A stretch of 61,961 bases of DNA, from positions 1-61,961 of the forward strand of contig NZ_JAENKO010000025.1 of NCBI RefSeq assembly GCF_016599145.1. The letters run 5' to 3'. The stretch comes from Tomitella cavernea (GTDB taxonomy: Bacteria > Actinomycetota > Actinomycetes > Mycobacteriales > Mycobacteriaceae). Positions 19,982-33,154 of this stretch are shown here, piece by piece. Below the pieces are notes generated by a model that saw only the letters and a list, made by a program, of their open reading frames with translations, had not been told where the DNA came from and ran no database searches. Each line of letters opens with the position of its first letter. Position 1 is the first letter of the stretch. The position numbers were made by a program, and so were the translations under genes.

Positions 19982-20910
19982 GAGGCCGGCCCCCGTCCTC
20001 CATCGTCCGGGTCCCCATCGTCCAGCGCCTGCGTCCCGCCGTCCACCGCCTGCGCTGTGCCGGAGGATGTTCCGGAAGATGTGGGAGGGGGTGCCGCGGA
20101 GCCCGCCTCGACGCCGGGGCGCGGGCCGACGATCGTGTGCCCGGCCCGCAGGGCCGGGCTGACCGACAGCGTCGAGTAGGTTCCGTCGGGAAGCCGGGCC
20201 GGCGAGTCGACGGCGTTGTTGCGTGCGTAAACGCCGGGCGGGGGCATGGGTGTCACGTGCCGCCCAGTGCGGATCCGCTCGCGTGAGCGTTCGCGCTGCG
20301 TGCGTACGGGGCCGATCTGCTCACGGTGGGCCAGGATCATCGCGCCCACCGTCGCGGTGATGAGCAGCGCCCCGGTGAGCTCGAAGGCCCAGAGATAGCG
20401 ATCGAAGATGAGCTCCGCGAGTGCGTCGACGTGCCCGTCACCGTCCGGGCCGGGCGCCCCGGTGCCGCCCGGCCCCATGGCGGCGACGGCGTGACCGATG
20501 CCGCCGACCAGCAGCGCCCCGAAGCCGATCCCCACCAGGATCGACACCACGCGCTGCCCTTTCAGCGTCTCCACCAGCGATTCCTCGGACGAGATGCCGA
20601 CGAGCATGAGCACGAACAAGAACAGCATCATCACCGCGCCCGTGTACACGACCACCTGGACCACGCCCAGGAACAGCGCCCCCTGGGCGATGTAGAACAC
20701 GGCCATGATGATCATCGTCAACGCCAGGAACAGCGCCGAGTAGACGGCACGCGGGGACGCCACGACGCCCAGCGCGGCGATCACCGCGACGGAGGCGAGT
20801 AGCCAGAACAGCACCGCCTCGCCCGTGGAGGTCGTGGCCGCGACGTCACCTGCCGGCGATCCGGCGCCGCCCGTCCCTGCGGCGAGCGCCGCGGCCTGCC
20901 CGGGGGTCAC
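19978..20910 (-). CDS. nuoJ: NADH-quinone oxidoreductase subunit J
   Basis: This is a 310-residue complex I membrane subunit with five membrane helices in the first 200 residues, including the [21 protein letters not shown] pi-bulge helix. The last roughly 100 residues are a Pro/Gly/Ser/Asp-rich hydrophilic extension, as in mycobacterial NuoJ. The N-terminus also has about 25 Ala/Gly/Thr-rich residues before the first helix. The start is the GTG overlapping the nuoI stop (GTGA). The frame stays open upstream inside nuoI, but that part is not coding in this frame. Confidence 0.9.
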   Translation of the reverse strand: MTPGQAAALAAGTGGAGSPAGDVAATTSTGEAVLFWLLASVAVIAALGVVASPRAVYSALFLALTMIIMAVFYIAQGALFLGVVQVVVYTGAVMMLFLFVLMLVGISSEESLVETLKGQRVVSILVGIGFGALLVGGIGHAVAAMGPGGTGAPGPDGDGHVDALAELIFDRYLWAFELTGALLITATVGAMILAHREQIGPVRTQRERSRERIRTGRHVTPMPPPGVYARNNAVDSPARLPDGTYSTLSVSPALRAGHTIVGPRPGVEAGSAAPPPTSSGTSSGTAQAVDGGTQALDDGDPDDGGRGPAS

Positions 20911-21437
20911 CGCTGCTCCTGCGGACCGTCCACGGGGCCGACGGCACCGCGGTAATAGTCCTCGTCCGTCGCGCCGGGGGCCATCGGGTGCGGCGGCTGC
21001 TCCATGCCCTCCTCGAGCGGCGCCAACAGACGGTCCTTGTCGTAGATGAGGGCACCCCGATCGGTGTCGGCCATCTCGTAATCGGCGATCATCGTCAGCG
21101 CGCGCGTGGGACACGCCTCGACGCACAGCCCGCACCCGATGCAGCGCAGATAGTTGATCTGGTACACGCTGCCGTAACGCTCGCCCGGCGAGTAGCGCTC
21201 CTCGTCGGTGTTGTCGGAGCCCTCCACGTAGATCGCGTCGGCCGGGCACGCCCACGCGCACAGCTCGCAGCCGATGCACTTCTCCAGCCCGTCCGGGTAC
21301 CGGTTGAGCTGGTGGCTGCCGTGGTACCCGGCGGCCAGCGTGCGCTTCTCCTCCGGATAGAACTCGGTGTTCGGCTCCGCGAACATCGTCGCGAAGGTGA
21401 CGCCGAGGCCCTCGAACATCCCGCCCAGGTCAGACAT
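20907..21437 (-). CDS. nuoI: NADH-quinone oxidoreductase subunit I
   Basis: This 176-residue peripheral-arm subunit carries two [4Fe-4S] clusters (N6a and N6b). The two ferredoxin motifs are [12 protein letters not shown] and [12 protein letters not shown]. It relays electrons from NuoG to NuoB. The ATG at 21437 is preceded by AAGGAGAG. It overlaps the end of nuoH by eight bases, so the two are coupled. Confidence 0.95.
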   Translation of the reverse strand: MSDLGGMFEGLGVTFATMFAEPNTEFYPEEKRTLAAGYHGSHQLNRYPDGLEKCIGCELCAWACPADAIYVEGSDNTDEERYSPGERYGSVYQINYLRCIGCGLCVEACPTRALTMIADYEMADTDRGALIYDKDRLLAPLEEGMEQPPHPMAPGATDEDYYRGAVGPVDGPQEQR

Positions 21438-22824
21438 CGCTGCTCTCCTTCCGGTTCTCGGAGCCCCCGTCGCCTGGTCCCCCGCCGCCCGGGTCCCTGC
21501 CGGCGTCCACACCGCCCTCGGCTCGACCGGTCAGGGCACGTTCGCCGCGCTGTTCGGGCAGCGGCGGCACGGGGAAGCCGCCGGACGCCGCATCGAAACC
21601 CGCCGGCTCCGGTGGTCCACCCGCCCGCACCTCCGCCCGCGCGGCCGCATAGTGCCTGCGCACTCCGACGACGACGGCGATCGCTATCGCGATACCGCAC
21701 ACGATGAGCGCAATCGCCGCTCCGTCCTTGCCGTCGTCCCGCAGCGCCCGGTAGAAAGCGACGAGCATGACCCACAGCAGCGCCGCGGGGATGAGGACCT
21801 TCCAGCCCAGGTTCATGAACTGGTCGTAGCGGAACCGGGGCAGGGTGGACCGCAGCCAGATGAACAGGAACAGAAGCAGCCAGATCTTGATGACGAACCA
21901 GAGCACGGGCCACCAGCCGCTGTCGGCGCCGGCCCATAGGCTCAGCGGCCACGGCGCCTGCCAGCCGCCCAGGAACATCGTGATCGCCAGCGCCGAGACG
22001 GTGGTCATGTTGATGTACTCGGCCAGCATGAACATCGCGAAGCGCAACGACGAGTACTCGGTGTGGAAGCCGCCGACCAGCTCCCCCTCTGCTTCGGGCA
22101 GGTCGAACGGCGCACGGTTGGTCTCCCCCACCATGGACACCAGGTAGATCACGAACGACGGGAACAGCAACAGCACATACCAGAAGCGCCCCTGCGCGGC
22201 GACGATCCCGGACGTCGACAGCGTGCCCGCGGCGAGGAAGACCGCCGCGAAGGTGAGCCCCATCGCGATCTCGTACGAGATGACCTGCGCCGTCGAGCGC
22301 AGCCCGCCCAGCAGCGGATAGGTGGATCCGGACGACCACCCGGCGAGGACGATCCCGTAGACGCCCACCGACGTGACGGCGAGGATGTAGAGGACGGCCA
22401 CCGGCAGGTCGGTGAGCTGCAGCGGCGTGCTGTGCCCGAACACCGATACCTCGGGGCCGAAGGGGATCACCGCGAACGCCATGATGGCCGGCACCACGGC
22501 GATGATCGGCGCCAGGAAGTACACCGGCCGGTCCACCATCACCGGGACGATGCCCTCCTTGAGTGCGAGCTTGACGCCGTCGACAAGGCTCTGCAGAGAA
22601 CCCCACGGGCCCCAGCGGTTGGGGCCCACCCGGTTTTGCATGTAGGCCATGATCTTGCGCTCGATAAGGATGGCCACCAGCACGGTGAGCACCAGGAACG
22701 CGAAGACGACGATCGCCTTGGCGAGGATCAGCCACCAGGGGTCGCGGCCGAAGTCGGACAGGTCGGTGAACTGGTCCGCCGCGCGCACCCGCGCTGCGTC
22801 TGCGGTCATGGTCGCGATGGTCAC
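21430..22824 (-). CDS. nuoH: NADH-quinone oxidoreductase subunit H
   Basis: This is a 464-residue membrane subunit that forms the quinone chamber with NuoB and NuoD. Conserved parts are [21 protein letters not shown], the acidic loop [20 protein letters not shown] and [19 protein letters not shown]-terminal tail of about 75 residues, rich in Gly, Pro, Arg and Glu, exceeds the E. coli protein but resembles mycobacterial NuoH. The start is the GTG overlapping the nuoG stop. An ATG at 22809 has no Shine-Dalgarno sequence. Confidence 0.94.
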   Translation of the reverse strand: MTIATMTADAARVRAADQFTDLSDFGRDPWWLILAKAIVVFAFLVLTVLVAILIERKIMAYMQNRVGPNRWGPWGSLQSLVDGVKLALKEGIVPVMVDRPVYFLAPIIAVVPAIMAFAVIPFGPEVSVFGHSTPLQLTDLPVAVLYILAVTSVGVYGIVLAGWSSGSTYPLLGGLRSTAQVISYEIAMGLTFAAVFLAAGTLSTSGIVAAQGRFWYVLLLFPSFVIYLVSMVGETNRAPFDLPEAEGELVGGFHTEYSSLRFAMFMLAEYINMTTVSALAITMFLGGWQAPWPLSLWAGADSGWWPVLWFVIKIWLLLFLFIWLRSTLPRFRYDQFMNLGWKVLIPAALLWVMLVAFYRALRDDGKDGAAIALIVCGIAIAIAVVVGVRRHYAAARAEVRAGGPPEPAGFDAASGGFPVPPLPEQRGERALTGRAEGGVDAGRDPGGGGPGDGGSENRKESSDV

Positions 22825-25279
22825 CCCGCACCACCCCTCTCGATCCCGACGACGCTGCCGGACGCTGCGCCCAGCACGGAGTAGACGGCGCTGCCGGGCG
22901 AGTTCATCGGCAGCCATACGGTGCGGTCGGGCATCGCGGTCACCACCAACGGCAGTGTCACCGCACCCCGCGGCGTCGTCACCGTCACCGCACCGCCGTC
23001 GGACGCGCCTATCTCCTGCGCCGTGGCCGCAGACAATCGGACCACCGGCCGGCGTGCGGTGGCTGCGAGGTTGGGGCGCCCGTCCTGCATCGCTCCCCGG
23101 TCGAGCAGCATCCGCCACGTCGACAGCACCGCCTGACCGGCTGCCGGCGCGCCGACTCCACGCCCGGCCCCGTCCCCACTCGCCCGCGCAGTGGTCGACG
23201 GGCCGGCCCCAGGCCCCGCAGAGCCCTGCTTCCCGTTGCCCTGCGCAGCGGTGCCCAGGTACGCGATCTCGGCGCGCGCGGCATCCAGGTGAGGCAGTCC
23301 CAGATCGACACCCATCCGGCCGGCGAGGACGTGCAGGATCCGCAGGTCGGAGAGCAGTCCCGGCTCCGGAAGCGCCGCGTCGAAGGGCCGGCCGCGGCCC
23401 TCCCAATCGAGGAACGTTCCCGCCTTGTTCTGCACGGGCGCGACTGGCAGCACCACGTTCGCGGCGTCGGTCACCGCGGTGCGCCGCATTTCCAGGCTCA
23501 CCACGAATCCGCACCGCGCCAGCGCCCCACGCGCGCCCCGCGCGTCCGGCAGGTCGTCGGGGTCCACGCCGCCCACCAGCAGCGCGTCGACGTCGCCGGC
23601 GTGTACCGCTGCGAGGATCCCGGCCGTGTCCCGGCCCGGACCGGCGGGAAGATCGGGGATTCCCCACGTCTCCGCCACCCGCCGGCGGTGTTCGGGCTCG
23701 GCCAGCCGACGGCCGCCTGGGAGCAACCCCGGCATGGTTCCCGCCTCGACGCCGCCGCGTTCACCCGCGCGCCGCGGTATCCACGCGAGACGCGCGCCCG
23801 TGGCATCGGCCAGACGACGGGCGGCGGTGAAGGCGCCCTTCGCCGACGCCAGCCGCTCGCCGGCGAGGATCACAGCTCCCGGGCGGCGCAGCAGCGTGCC
23901 GACATCGTCATAGGCGCCCGCCGCGATGCCGTCGAGCACGACGGGTTCGTGGCCGGGGACCGTCTCGAGCAGCCGCCCGTTCATCCTCCGCAGCCCGGCC
24001 GAGGCGAACGGCGCGAGCGAGTAGACCGGCATGCGCCGCGTGCGGGCCGCCTTGCGCAGCCGCAGGTACACGATGGGCGATTCCTCTTCCGGCTCGAAGC
24101 CCGCGAGCACCACCACGGGTGCCGCGGCCAGGTCGGCGTAGGTGACCTCGAGTCGGCGTCCGGCGACGCATTGCGCCAGGAAGCCCGCCTCCTCGTCGCT
24201 GTGCACGCGCACCCTGTGGTCGATGTCGTCGGTGCCCAGCACCACCCGGGCGAACTTGGCGTAGGCGTAGGCGTCCTCCCACGTGCTGCGCCCGCCCACG
24301 AGCACGCCCGGGGCCGCCGCCTCTGCGAGGCCCCGGGCCGCGGCGCGCACTGCCGCCGGCCAGGAGGCGGGGGCCGGTTCTCCGTCGTCTCCGCGCACCA
24401 ACGGGACGGTGATCCTGTTCGGCTCCGCGGTGTAGGCGAAGGCGAACCGGCCCTTGTCGCAGTTCCATTCCTCGTTGACGTCCGGGTCCTCGCCGGCGTA
24501 CCGGCGCAGGACGGTGCCGCGCCGGTGGTCGGTGCGCTGCGCGCAGCCCGACGCGCAGTGTTCGCACGCCGACGGCGTGGACACGAGGTCGAAGGGGCGC
24601 GACCGGAATCGGTAGTCCACGTCGGTGAGCGCCCCGACGGGGCAGATCTGCACGGTGTTGCCGGAGAAGTACGACTCCAGCGGCTGCTTGCCGTACACCC
24701 CCACCTGCTGCAGCGCACCCCGTTCGAGCATGTCGATGAACGGGTCGCCCGCGATTTGTTCGGAGAACCGCGTGCACCGTGCGCACAGCACGCAGCGTTC
24801 GCGGTCCAGGAGGATTTGTGCGGACAGGTTGATCGGCTTCGGATACTCGCGCTTGACCAGGCCGAAGCGGGTCTCCGGGTCGCCGTGCTCCAGCGCCTGG
24901 TTCTGCAGCGGGCACTCGCCGCCCTTGTCGCAGACCGGACAGTCCAGCGGGTGGTTGATCAGTAGGAACTCGATCACCCCGCGCTGCGCCTTGTCCGCCA
25001 CCGGCGAGGTCTCCTGCGTGTGCACCACCATGCCGTCGGTGGCCACGGTGGTGCACGACGCGAGTGGTTTGCGCTGCCCCTCCACCTCCACCAAGCATTG
25101 GCGGCAGGCCCCGACCGGGTCCAGGAGCGGGTGGTCGCAGAACCGCGGGATCTCGACCCCGATGCTCTCGGCCGCGCGGATCACCAGCGTGCCCTTCGGC
25201 ACAGTCAGCTCGCGGCCGTCGATGGTGAAGGTGACCATGGGAGTGCGGGCTGCGCCGCCCGCGCCGTCGTGTGGTGCCG

Positions 25280-25283
<4 letters not shown>
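22821..25283 (-). CDS. nuoG: NADH-quinone oxidoreductase subunit G
   Basis: This is the 820-residue iron-sulfur subunit of the NADH-oxidising arm. Visible ligands are the [2Fe-2S] set (CDHP, CRQC, SC), the His/Cys set of N5 ([14 protein letters not shown]), the N4 motif (CVLCARC ... CPVGAL), and an extra cluster of the N7 type (CEHCASGC with a later NCDKGR). N7 is an off-path cluster present only in some bacteria. The C-terminal half is the molybdopterin-oxidoreductase-like domain without cofactor. It overlaps nuoEF by four bases (ATGA) and nuoH by four. Confidence 0.94.
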
Positions 25284-27465
<2,182 letters not shown>

Positions 27466-27469
<4 letters not shown>

Positions 27470-28776
27470 CGGTCCACACCCCCCATCACCGGATCGATGC
27501 TGGCGACGGATGCGATGACGTCGGAGACCATCCCGCCTTCGCACATCGCCGCCACCGCTTGGAGATTGGTGAACGACGGGTCGCGGAAGTGCACCCGGTA
27601 CGGGCGGGAGCCGCCGTCGGAGACCATGTGCACGCCCAGCTCGCCGCGCGGCGACTCCACCGCCGTGTACACCTGCCCCGCGGGAACCCGGAACCCCTCC
27701 GTCACCAGTTTGAAATGGTGGATCAGGCCCTCCATCGACGACTCCATGATGTGCCGCACGTGCTCGCGGGACTGGCCGATGCCGTCGTCGCCCACCTGCA
27801 GGTCGGCGGGCCACGCCAGCTTCTTGTCCTCGATCATCACCGGCCCCGGGCGCAGTCGGTCCAGGCACTGCTCGATGATCTTGAGCGACTCGCGCATCTC
27901 GCCGATGCGGATCAGGTACCGGCCGAAGCAGTCGCAGCCGCGGTCGGTCACCGTCTCGAACTCGTAGTCCTCGTACCCGCAGTAGGGCTCGCTGCGGCGG
28001 AGGTCGTGCGGCAGCCCCGTCGACCGCAGCACCGGCCCGGTGATGCCGAGCGCCATGCACCCGGCCAGGTCCAGGTATCCGATGCCCTCGTTGCGGCCGC
28101 GCCAGATGGGATTGTCGGTAAGCAGCTTCTCGAGCTGATCGATCCGGCCGGGAAGCGTCTCTATGAGCCGGCGGATCAGGGGCACTGCGGATTCCGGCAT
28201 GTCCCGGCCGACCCCGCCCGGGCGGATGTAGTTGTGGTTCATCCGCAGGCCGGTGATCTCCTCGAAGACGTCCATGACCAGCTCGCGTTCACGGAACCCG
28301 AAGACCATGACCGTCACCGCGCCCATCTCCATGCCCGCGGTGCCCAGCGCCACCATGTGCGAGGAGATCCGGTTGAGCTCCATGAGCAGCACCCGCAGCA
28401 CGTTCGCGCGCTCGGGGATGTCGCCGGAGACGCCGAGGAGCTTCTCCACCCCCAGGCAGTAGGCGGCCTCATTGAACAGCGGCGACAGGTAGTCCATGCG
28501 GGTGACGAAGGTGACGCCCTGGGTCCAGTTCCGGAACTCGAGGTTCTTCTCGATTCCGGTGTGCAGGTACCCGATACCGCACCGCGCCTCCACGACCGTC
28601 TCACCGTCGAGCTCGAGGATCAGCCGCAGCACGCCGTGCGTGGACGGGTGCTGTGGGCCCATGTTCACCACGATGTGCTCGTCGCCGGAGTCGCGGATCG
28701 CGTTCGCCACCTCGTCCCAGTCCCCGCCGGCGGACGTGAAAGGACCGGACCTGTGCGTGGTCGCCCCGTCGGACAT
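27466..28776 (-). CDS. nuoD: NADH-quinone oxidoreductase subunit D
   Basis: This is a 436-residue peripheral subunit related to the large subunit of NiFe hydrogenases. With NuoB it lines the quinone site. The key loop [15 protein letters not shown] carries the quinone-binding His. [13 protein letters not shown] and [10 protein letters not shown] are family hallmarks. The hydrogenase metal-binding cysteines are absent, as expected. The ATG overlaps the nuoC stop by one base (TGATG), and the stop overlaps nuoEF by four. Confidence 0.95.
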
Positions 28777-29471
28777 CAGTTGTAGGACCTCCTCGACTCG
28801 GGCGGCGGGATCTGCGCGCCGTGGTATTCGACGGGGATGCCGCCCAGCGGGTAGTCCTTGCGCTGCGGGTACCCCTCCCAGTCGTCGGGCATCTCGATCC
28901 GGGTCAGGGCGGGGTGCCCGTCGAAGATCAGGCCGAAGAAGTCGTAGGTCTCGCGTTCGTGCCAGTCGGTGGTGGGATAGACGCCCGTCAGCGTGGGCAC
29001 GTGCGGGTCGGAATCGGGCGCCTCCACCTCCAGGCGCACCCGCCGGCCCAGAGTGATGGACAACAGGTGGTACACGGCGTGCAGCTCTCGCCCTGCCTGC
29101 TCCGGGTGATGCACGCCGGACACTCCCAAGCACAGCTCGAACCGCAGGGCCGGGTCGTCCCGCAGCAGCTGCGCCACCAGCGGCAGGTGATCGCGGCGCA
29201 CGTACAACGTCAGCTCGTCGAACACCGTCGTCACGGCCTCCACCGCGTCGTCGAAGGCGCCTCCCACATGCTCGAGACCCGCGGCGAGCGCATCGGCCGC
29301 GTCGTCGAACCACCGGCCGTACGGGCGCCGGGCCGCGGGCGGCGCCGGCACCCTGCGCACCAACCGCCCGTAGCCGGAGGTGTCGCCGGACCCGCGCACG
29401 CCGAACAGTCCGCGGCGTTCGGCCCCGATGCCTCCGCCGGTCGCGCCGCCCGGCAGCCGCCCGCCGGTCAA
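28776..29471 (-). CDS. nuoC: NADH-quinone oxidoreductase subunit C
   Basis: This is a 231-residue 30-kDa-type subunit. The signature [22 protein letters not shown] and the end [22 protein letters not shown] match mycobacterial NuoC closely. The start is set at TTG (29471), which overlaps the nuoB stop (TTGA) and is preceded by GAAGGGAAAG. No ATG or GTG lies at a suitable place, and the resulting length fits M. tuberculosis NuoC (about 236). The first 25 residues are variable. Confidence 0.9.
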   Translation of the reverse strand: MTGGRLPGGATGGGIGAERRGLFGVRGSGDTSGYGRLVRRVPAPPAARRPYGRWFDDAADALAAGLEHVGGAFDDAVEAVTTVFDELTLYVRRDHLPLVAQLLRDDPALRFELCLGVSGVHHPEQAGRELHAVYHLLSITLGRRVRLEVEAPDSDPHVPTLTGVYPTTDWHERETYDFFGLIFDGHPALTRIEMPDDWEGYPQRKDYPLGGIPVEYHGAQIPPPESRRSYN

Positions 29472-30022
29472 CGCAGCTTTCCCTTCAGGTCGAGCGTGGT
29501 GGGCGAGGCGAGCGCCGCCTCCTCTGCGGCCCGCACCGCTTGCTCGCGGTGGACGCCCAACGGCATGCGGCCGATCTGCTCGTGCAGCGTGATGATGGCG
29601 TTGAGCAGCATCTCGGGGCGCGGCGGGCAGCCCGGCAGGTAGATGTCGACGGGAACCACGTGGTCGACGCCCTGCACGATGGCGTAGTTGTTGAACATCC
29701 CGCCCGACGAGGCGCACACGCCCATCGACAGCACCCACTTGGGCTCGGGCATCTGGTCGTACACCTGCCGGAGCACCGGGGCCATCTTCTGGCTGACCCG
29801 CCCGGCGACGATCATCAGGTCCGCTTGCCGGGGCGATGCACGGAACGGCTCCATGCCGAAGCGGGCGATGTCGAAGCGGCCGGCCGCGGTGCCCATCATC
29901 TCGATGGCGCAGCACGCCAGCCCGAACGTCGCCGGCCACAGCGAGCCCTTGCGCGCATAGCCCGCCACCGCCTCGACGGTCGACAACAGGATTCCGCTGG
30001 GCAACTGTTCCTCGAGTCCCAT
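29468..30022 (-). CDS. nuoB: NADH-quinone oxidoreductase subunit B
   Basis: This is the 184-residue subunit that holds cluster N2, the last iron-sulfur centre before quinone. The ligands are the vicinal cysteines in [10 protein letters not shown], then Cys in [14 protein letters not shown] and Cys in PGCPPRPE. The start [14 protein letters not shown] matches mycobacterial homologues. It lies 31 bases after nuoA, the widest gap in the operon. Confidence 0.95.
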   Translation of the reverse strand: MGLEEQLPSGILLSTVEAVAGYARKGSLWPATFGLACCAIEMMGTAAGRFDIARFGMEPFRASPRQADLMIVAGRVSQKMAPVLRQVYDQMPEPKWVLSMGVCASSGGMFNNYAIVQGVDHVVPVDIYLPGCPPRPEMLLNAIITLHEQIGRMPLGVHREQAVRAAEEAALASPTTLDLKGKLR

Positions 30023-30053
30023 CAGCCGACGCCTCCGTCCTTTCCCGTTCCGC

Positions 30054-30431
30054 TCACGCCCACTTGAGCCCTCCGCGCCGCCATTCGTACGCGTAAGCCA
30101 CCGAGACGTTGACGACGAACAGCGCCATCGCGGCGAGCCCGAAGTACCCGAGCGCGTCGAAGTGCACCGCCCACGGGTAGAGGAAGACGATCTCGATGTC
30201 GAAGATGATGAAGAGCATGGCCGTCAGATAGAACTTCACCGACACCCGCTGGCCGGCCGCCGCGCCCGGCTCGCCCGACTGGTGCGCGAGGGGGTCGATG
30301 CCGCACTCGTAGGCCTCCAGCTTGGCCCGGTTGTAGCGCCGCGGGCCGATGAAGGACGCCACGCCCACCGAGAACACCGCGAAGGCGAGCGCGATGGCCC
30401 CGATCACGAAGATCGGCACGTATGCGTTCAT
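30054..30431 (-). CDS. nuoA: NADH-quinone oxidoreductase subunit A
   Basis: This is a 125-residue membrane subunit with three helices. The conserved loop AYECGIDP lies near residue 40, followed by [25 protein letters not shown] with the family acidic residues. The start at 30431 has AGGAG about 11 bases upstream. A longer frame reaching 30521 adds a Cys/Arg-rich leader unlike the family. It is the first gene of the nuo operon. The 219 bases upstream contain two GTCACAG direct repeats near 30552-30578 and a TAGGGT box, which may be the promoter. Confidence 0.93.
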   Translation of the reverse strand: MNAYVPIFVIGAIALAFAVFSVGVASFIGPRRYNRAKLEAYECGIDPLAHQSGEPGAAAGQRVSVKFYLTAMLFIIFDIEIVFLYPWAVHFDALGYFGLAAMALFVVNVSVAYAYEWRRGGLKWA

Positions 30432-30650
30432 CGTCCGACAGCTCCTCTCGCTCCGCCGCAACCCACCGGAAACGCCTATGCCGCACTCGAATTCATCCCC
30501 TGAGCGGATCCGCGTCCGCACGGACAGGATTGCGCGGGATGCGGATCAGCCCTGTGACCCAGGACTCTTCTGTGACGTGGAACTCACCCTACTCACGAAC
30601 CCTGCCGACGTGTTTCGTTTTCCACGGCACGGCGTGTGGGGGGCGCCGGA

Positions 30651-31112
30651 TCAGCCGGCCTCGGAACCGACCATCGAGCGGAGCAGACGCAGCGCCTCAT
30701 CCGCGACGTCGAACGGGTCCAGCGGGTGCACCACTGCCGCCTCCGCATGCGACCACTCGGCGAGCCATGCATCGGCACGTCGCCCCAGCAACACCAGCAC
30801 GGGCGGACACTGATCGATCTCATCTTTGAGCTGACGCGCCAGGCCGAGCCCGCCTGCCGGCGACGCCTCGCCGTCGAGGATCACCACGTCGATGCCGCCC
30901 GCGTCCAGGTACCGGAGCACCATGGGTGCTGTGGCGACCTCAAGGAACGCCACCTCGGGCAGGTTGGGCGACGGCCGGGTGCCGATCGCATCCACGACCG
31001 CGGCGCGCGTGGAGTGGTCGCTGCTGTACACCAGCACGCGGGCGGGGCGCCGGCCGGGAGCCGCATCCGTCCCGCCGCGGGCGGAGGGCCGTGCGGCGCG
31101 CTTCCACTTCAC
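30651..31112 (-). CDS. Atypical receiver-domain protein upstream of nuo (Rv3143-like)
   Basis: This is a 153-residue single-domain protein with the fold of response-regulator receivers. A phospho-acceptor Asp appears in VVILDGE. The acidic pair of the first strand is reduced to one Asp (VYSSDHS), and the invariant Lys of the KP motif is replaced by His (VVHPLDPF). Phosphorylation may therefore be altered or absent. A response-regulator gene (Rv3143) also lies upstream of nuoA in M. tuberculosis, which supports a link to complex I expression or assembly. The GTG at 31112 is chosen because a TAGCAT box ends seven bases before it. Confidence 0.75.
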   Translation of the reverse strand: MKWKRAARPSARGGTDAAPGRRPARVLVYSSDHSTRAAVVDAIGTRPSPNLPEVAFLEVATAPMVLRYLDAGGIDVVILDGEASPAGGLGLARQLKDEIDQCPPVLVLLGRRADAWLAEWSHAEAAVVHPLDPFDVADEALRLLRSMVGSEAG

Positions 31113-31119
31113 GCCGCCG

Positions 31120-31125
31120 ATGCTA
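31120..31125 (-). promoter_or_regulatory. -10 box for a leaderless receiver transcript
   Basis: On the minus strand, TAGCAT is followed by seven bases and the GTG start, so the transcript would begin at or next to the start codon. The same spacing recurs before several other genes here (desaturase, Imm5-like protein, higB, sbcD, DUF6542 gene). Confidence 0.45.
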
Positions 31126-31211
31126 CCCACGGGGCACGGCCCGCCGGGCCGAATTCCGAAACCGGCGGAGGCCCTCGTCATTCCTCGGCGGCGCGCCGTG
31201 CGATCCCCCGG

Positions 31212-32564
31212 CTATTCCACCGTGGTGACGTCGGGTGTCGGAGTGTCCACGCTGGGGCTCGTGTAAAAGGCCGGCACGCGCAGGGCCTCCTCCCCCACGA
31301 TCCCCGCGAGCGAATCCACCACGCGCAGCCGCCGCCCGTCGCCGATCACCGGGTCCGCGATCACTCCGTCCGGGTCGATCAGCACGACGGTGCGGCCGTC
31401 GTCCTCGAGCCCGCGGGCGATCTCCAGCAGCAGCCTGCGCGCCACCTTGTTGACGGAGTATGCGCGCGAGAGATCCCAGGCCACCGTCGGCGACTCCGGC
31501 GGGAACTGTTCAAGGTGCCGCGCGATCCACTCGGCGCCGGCGAACTGGATGGCGCCCTGCAGCGCATAGATGCCCACCCGGCCGCCGTCGGCCGCCGTGA
31601 CCTCGCCGTCGTCGCGCAGCACCGAGCGGGCCGGCGGCGGAACCGACATCAGGTGCAGGCCCATGTCCTCGGTCATCCGCTCGAACACGCCGATCCCCCG
31701 CACGCTGTTGCCGTGCGTATCCAGCGGCGGCGAGAACGTCGCGATCCCCGCCTGGCCGGGCAGCACTCCGATGATGCCGCCGCCCACGCCGCTCTTCGCC
31801 GGGATCCCCACGGTCGAGAGCCAATCACCGGCAGAGTCGTACATCCCGCAGGTCGTCATGACCGTGAGCACCTGGCGCACCACGCGCGCCGAGAACACCC
31901 GTTCGCCCGTCCTGGGCTGCACCCCGCCATTCGACAGCGTCGCGGCCATGATCGCCAGGTCACGGGTCGTCACCCGCACCGCGCACTGCCGGGTGTAGCC
32001 GCGGACCAGCTGCAGCGGCTCCAGATCCACGTTGCCCGCGCTGCGCAGCATGTTGGCCAGCGCACGATTGCGGTACGCGGTCTCCATCTCGGAGTGGTAG
32101 ACCTGCTCGTCGATCTCCAGCTCACGCCCCGCAAGAGCGGACAGCCCGGCGCGGATCCGCTCCACCCGCGCGTCCACCCCGCCGCCGGGGAGCAGCAGCG
32201 CGTGGGTGGCCAGCGCACCGGCATTGATCATGGGGTTCATCGGACGGCCGGTCTCCGGCTCCAGCGACAGCTCGTTGAACGCATCGCCCGACGGCTCCAC
32301 GTCCACCGCCTCCCACACCGTCTCCGGGCCCAGGTCCTCGAGCGCGAAACCATAGACGAACGGCTTGGAGATCGATTGGATCGTGAACTCCACGTCCGCG
32401 TCTCCCGCGCAGTACACGGCGCCGTCCACTGCGGAAAGGCCGACCCCGAACAACGTCGGGTCCGCCTCGGCGAGCTCGGGGATGTACGAGGCGGGCGCGC
32501 CGCCTCCGACGGCCGCGCACGATTGCAGGAGCTCGGTCAGGTAGTCGTGGATCGGCGAACGCAT
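31212..32564 (-). CDS. glsA: Glutaminase A with C-terminal STAS-like domain
   Basis: This is a 450-residue protein. The N-terminal roughly 310 residues are a serine-dependent beta-lactamase-fold glutaminase, which converts glutamine to glutamate and ammonia. The catalytic S-x-x-K is in QSISKPF, near residue 65. Other family blocks are PMNPMINAGAL, GYTRQCAV and KSGVGGGIIGVLPG. Residues about 340-450 form a STAS/anti-anti-sigma-like domain (IYALQGAIQFAGAEW and a later VVLIDPDGV), a known fusion in actinobacterial glutaminases. It stands alone, with a deaminase gene upstream on the same strand. Confidence 0.92.
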   Translation of the reverse strand: MRSPIHDYLTELLQSCAAVGGGAPASYIPELAEADPTLFGVGLSAVDGAVYCAGDADVEFTIQSISKPFVYGFALEDLGPETVWEAVDVEPSGDAFNELSLEPETGRPMNPMINAGALATHALLLPGGGVDARVERIRAGLSALAGRELEIDEQVYHSEMETAYRNRALANMLRSAGNVDLEPLQLVRGYTRQCAVRVTTRDLAIMAATLSNGGVQPRTGERVFSARVVRQVLTVMTTCGMYDSAGDWLSTVGIPAKSGVGGGIIGVLPGQAGIATFSPPLDTHGNSVRGIGVFERMTEDMGLHLMSVPPPARSVLRDDGEVTAADGGRVGIYALQGAIQFAGAEWIARHLEQFPPESPTVAWDLSRAYSVNKVARRLLLEIARGLEDDGRTVVLIDPDGVIADPVIGDGRRLRVVDSLAGIVGEEALRVPAFYTSPSVDTPTPDVTTVE

Positions 32565-32635
32565 GCGCCGAGACTATCGCCCGACACGCGGCTTCAGCAG
32601 CGTCCCGCCGACTTCCGACCCTTGTTCCGGGACGG

Positions 32636-33115
32636 TCACGCGTGCGCGCGGGCGTGCAGGTCCCGGATCTCCCCTGCCAGCTCTTGCACGGGGCCGACGG
32701 TGTCGACTCCCGGCGCCACCTGCGCGATCGGCAGAGGCGCCACGGGGGCCGCCGGCACCCCCAGCTCGGCGAGCCACCCGCCGAGCTGCCCGACGGACGT
32801 GGCGAAGACGATCCGCCCCAGTCCCACCCAGGCGTGCGCGGCCGCGCACATGGGGCAATGCTCGCCCGAGGTGTACACCGTCGCCGTGGCGCGCTGCGCC
32901 GCCGGCAGGTTTCGCGCCGCCCAGCGGGCCAGCGCGAACTCCGGATGCCGGGTGGCGTCGCCGCCCGAAACCCTGTTGCGGTCCTCCGCGAGCACCGCGC
33001 CGTCCGCTCCGACGAGCACCGACCCGAACGGCTCGTCGCCGGCGTCCACCGCCTCGGCCGCCAACTGCACGCACCGGCGCAGGTGCCGCAGATCCTCCGC
33101 GCTCACGTCCGTCAT
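32636..33115 (-). CDS. Nucleoside/guanine deaminase family protein (CMP/dCMP deaminase fold)
   Basis: This is a 159-residue zinc enzyme of the cytidine-deaminase fold. The metal and proton-shuttle motif is HPE (in TRHPEFAL) and the two zinc cysteines are in HCPMCAAAH. Loss of the usual Pro before the first Cys and the general length suggest a guanine deaminase-like member rather than the tRNA-editing TadA. The exact substrate is uncertain. The gene starts 39 bases downstream of the FHA-ABC transporter stop, so the two may share a transcript. Confidence 0.8.
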   Translation of the reverse strand: MTDVSAEDLRHLRRCVQLAAEAVDAGDEPFGSVLVGADGAVLAEDRNRVSGGDATRHPEFALARWAARNLPAAQRATATVYTSGEHCPMCAAAHAWVGLGRIVFATSVGQLGGWLAELGVPAAPVAPLPIAQVAPGVDTVGPVQELAGEIRDLHARAHA

Positions 33116-33154
33116 ATCAGCCCCTCGATCACGGATCCGGCAGCATCTTCTGCC

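Noticed and set aside
23289-24965. 558-codon plus-strand frame inside nuoG
   Set aside because: Arg/His-rich antisense shadow of nuoG.
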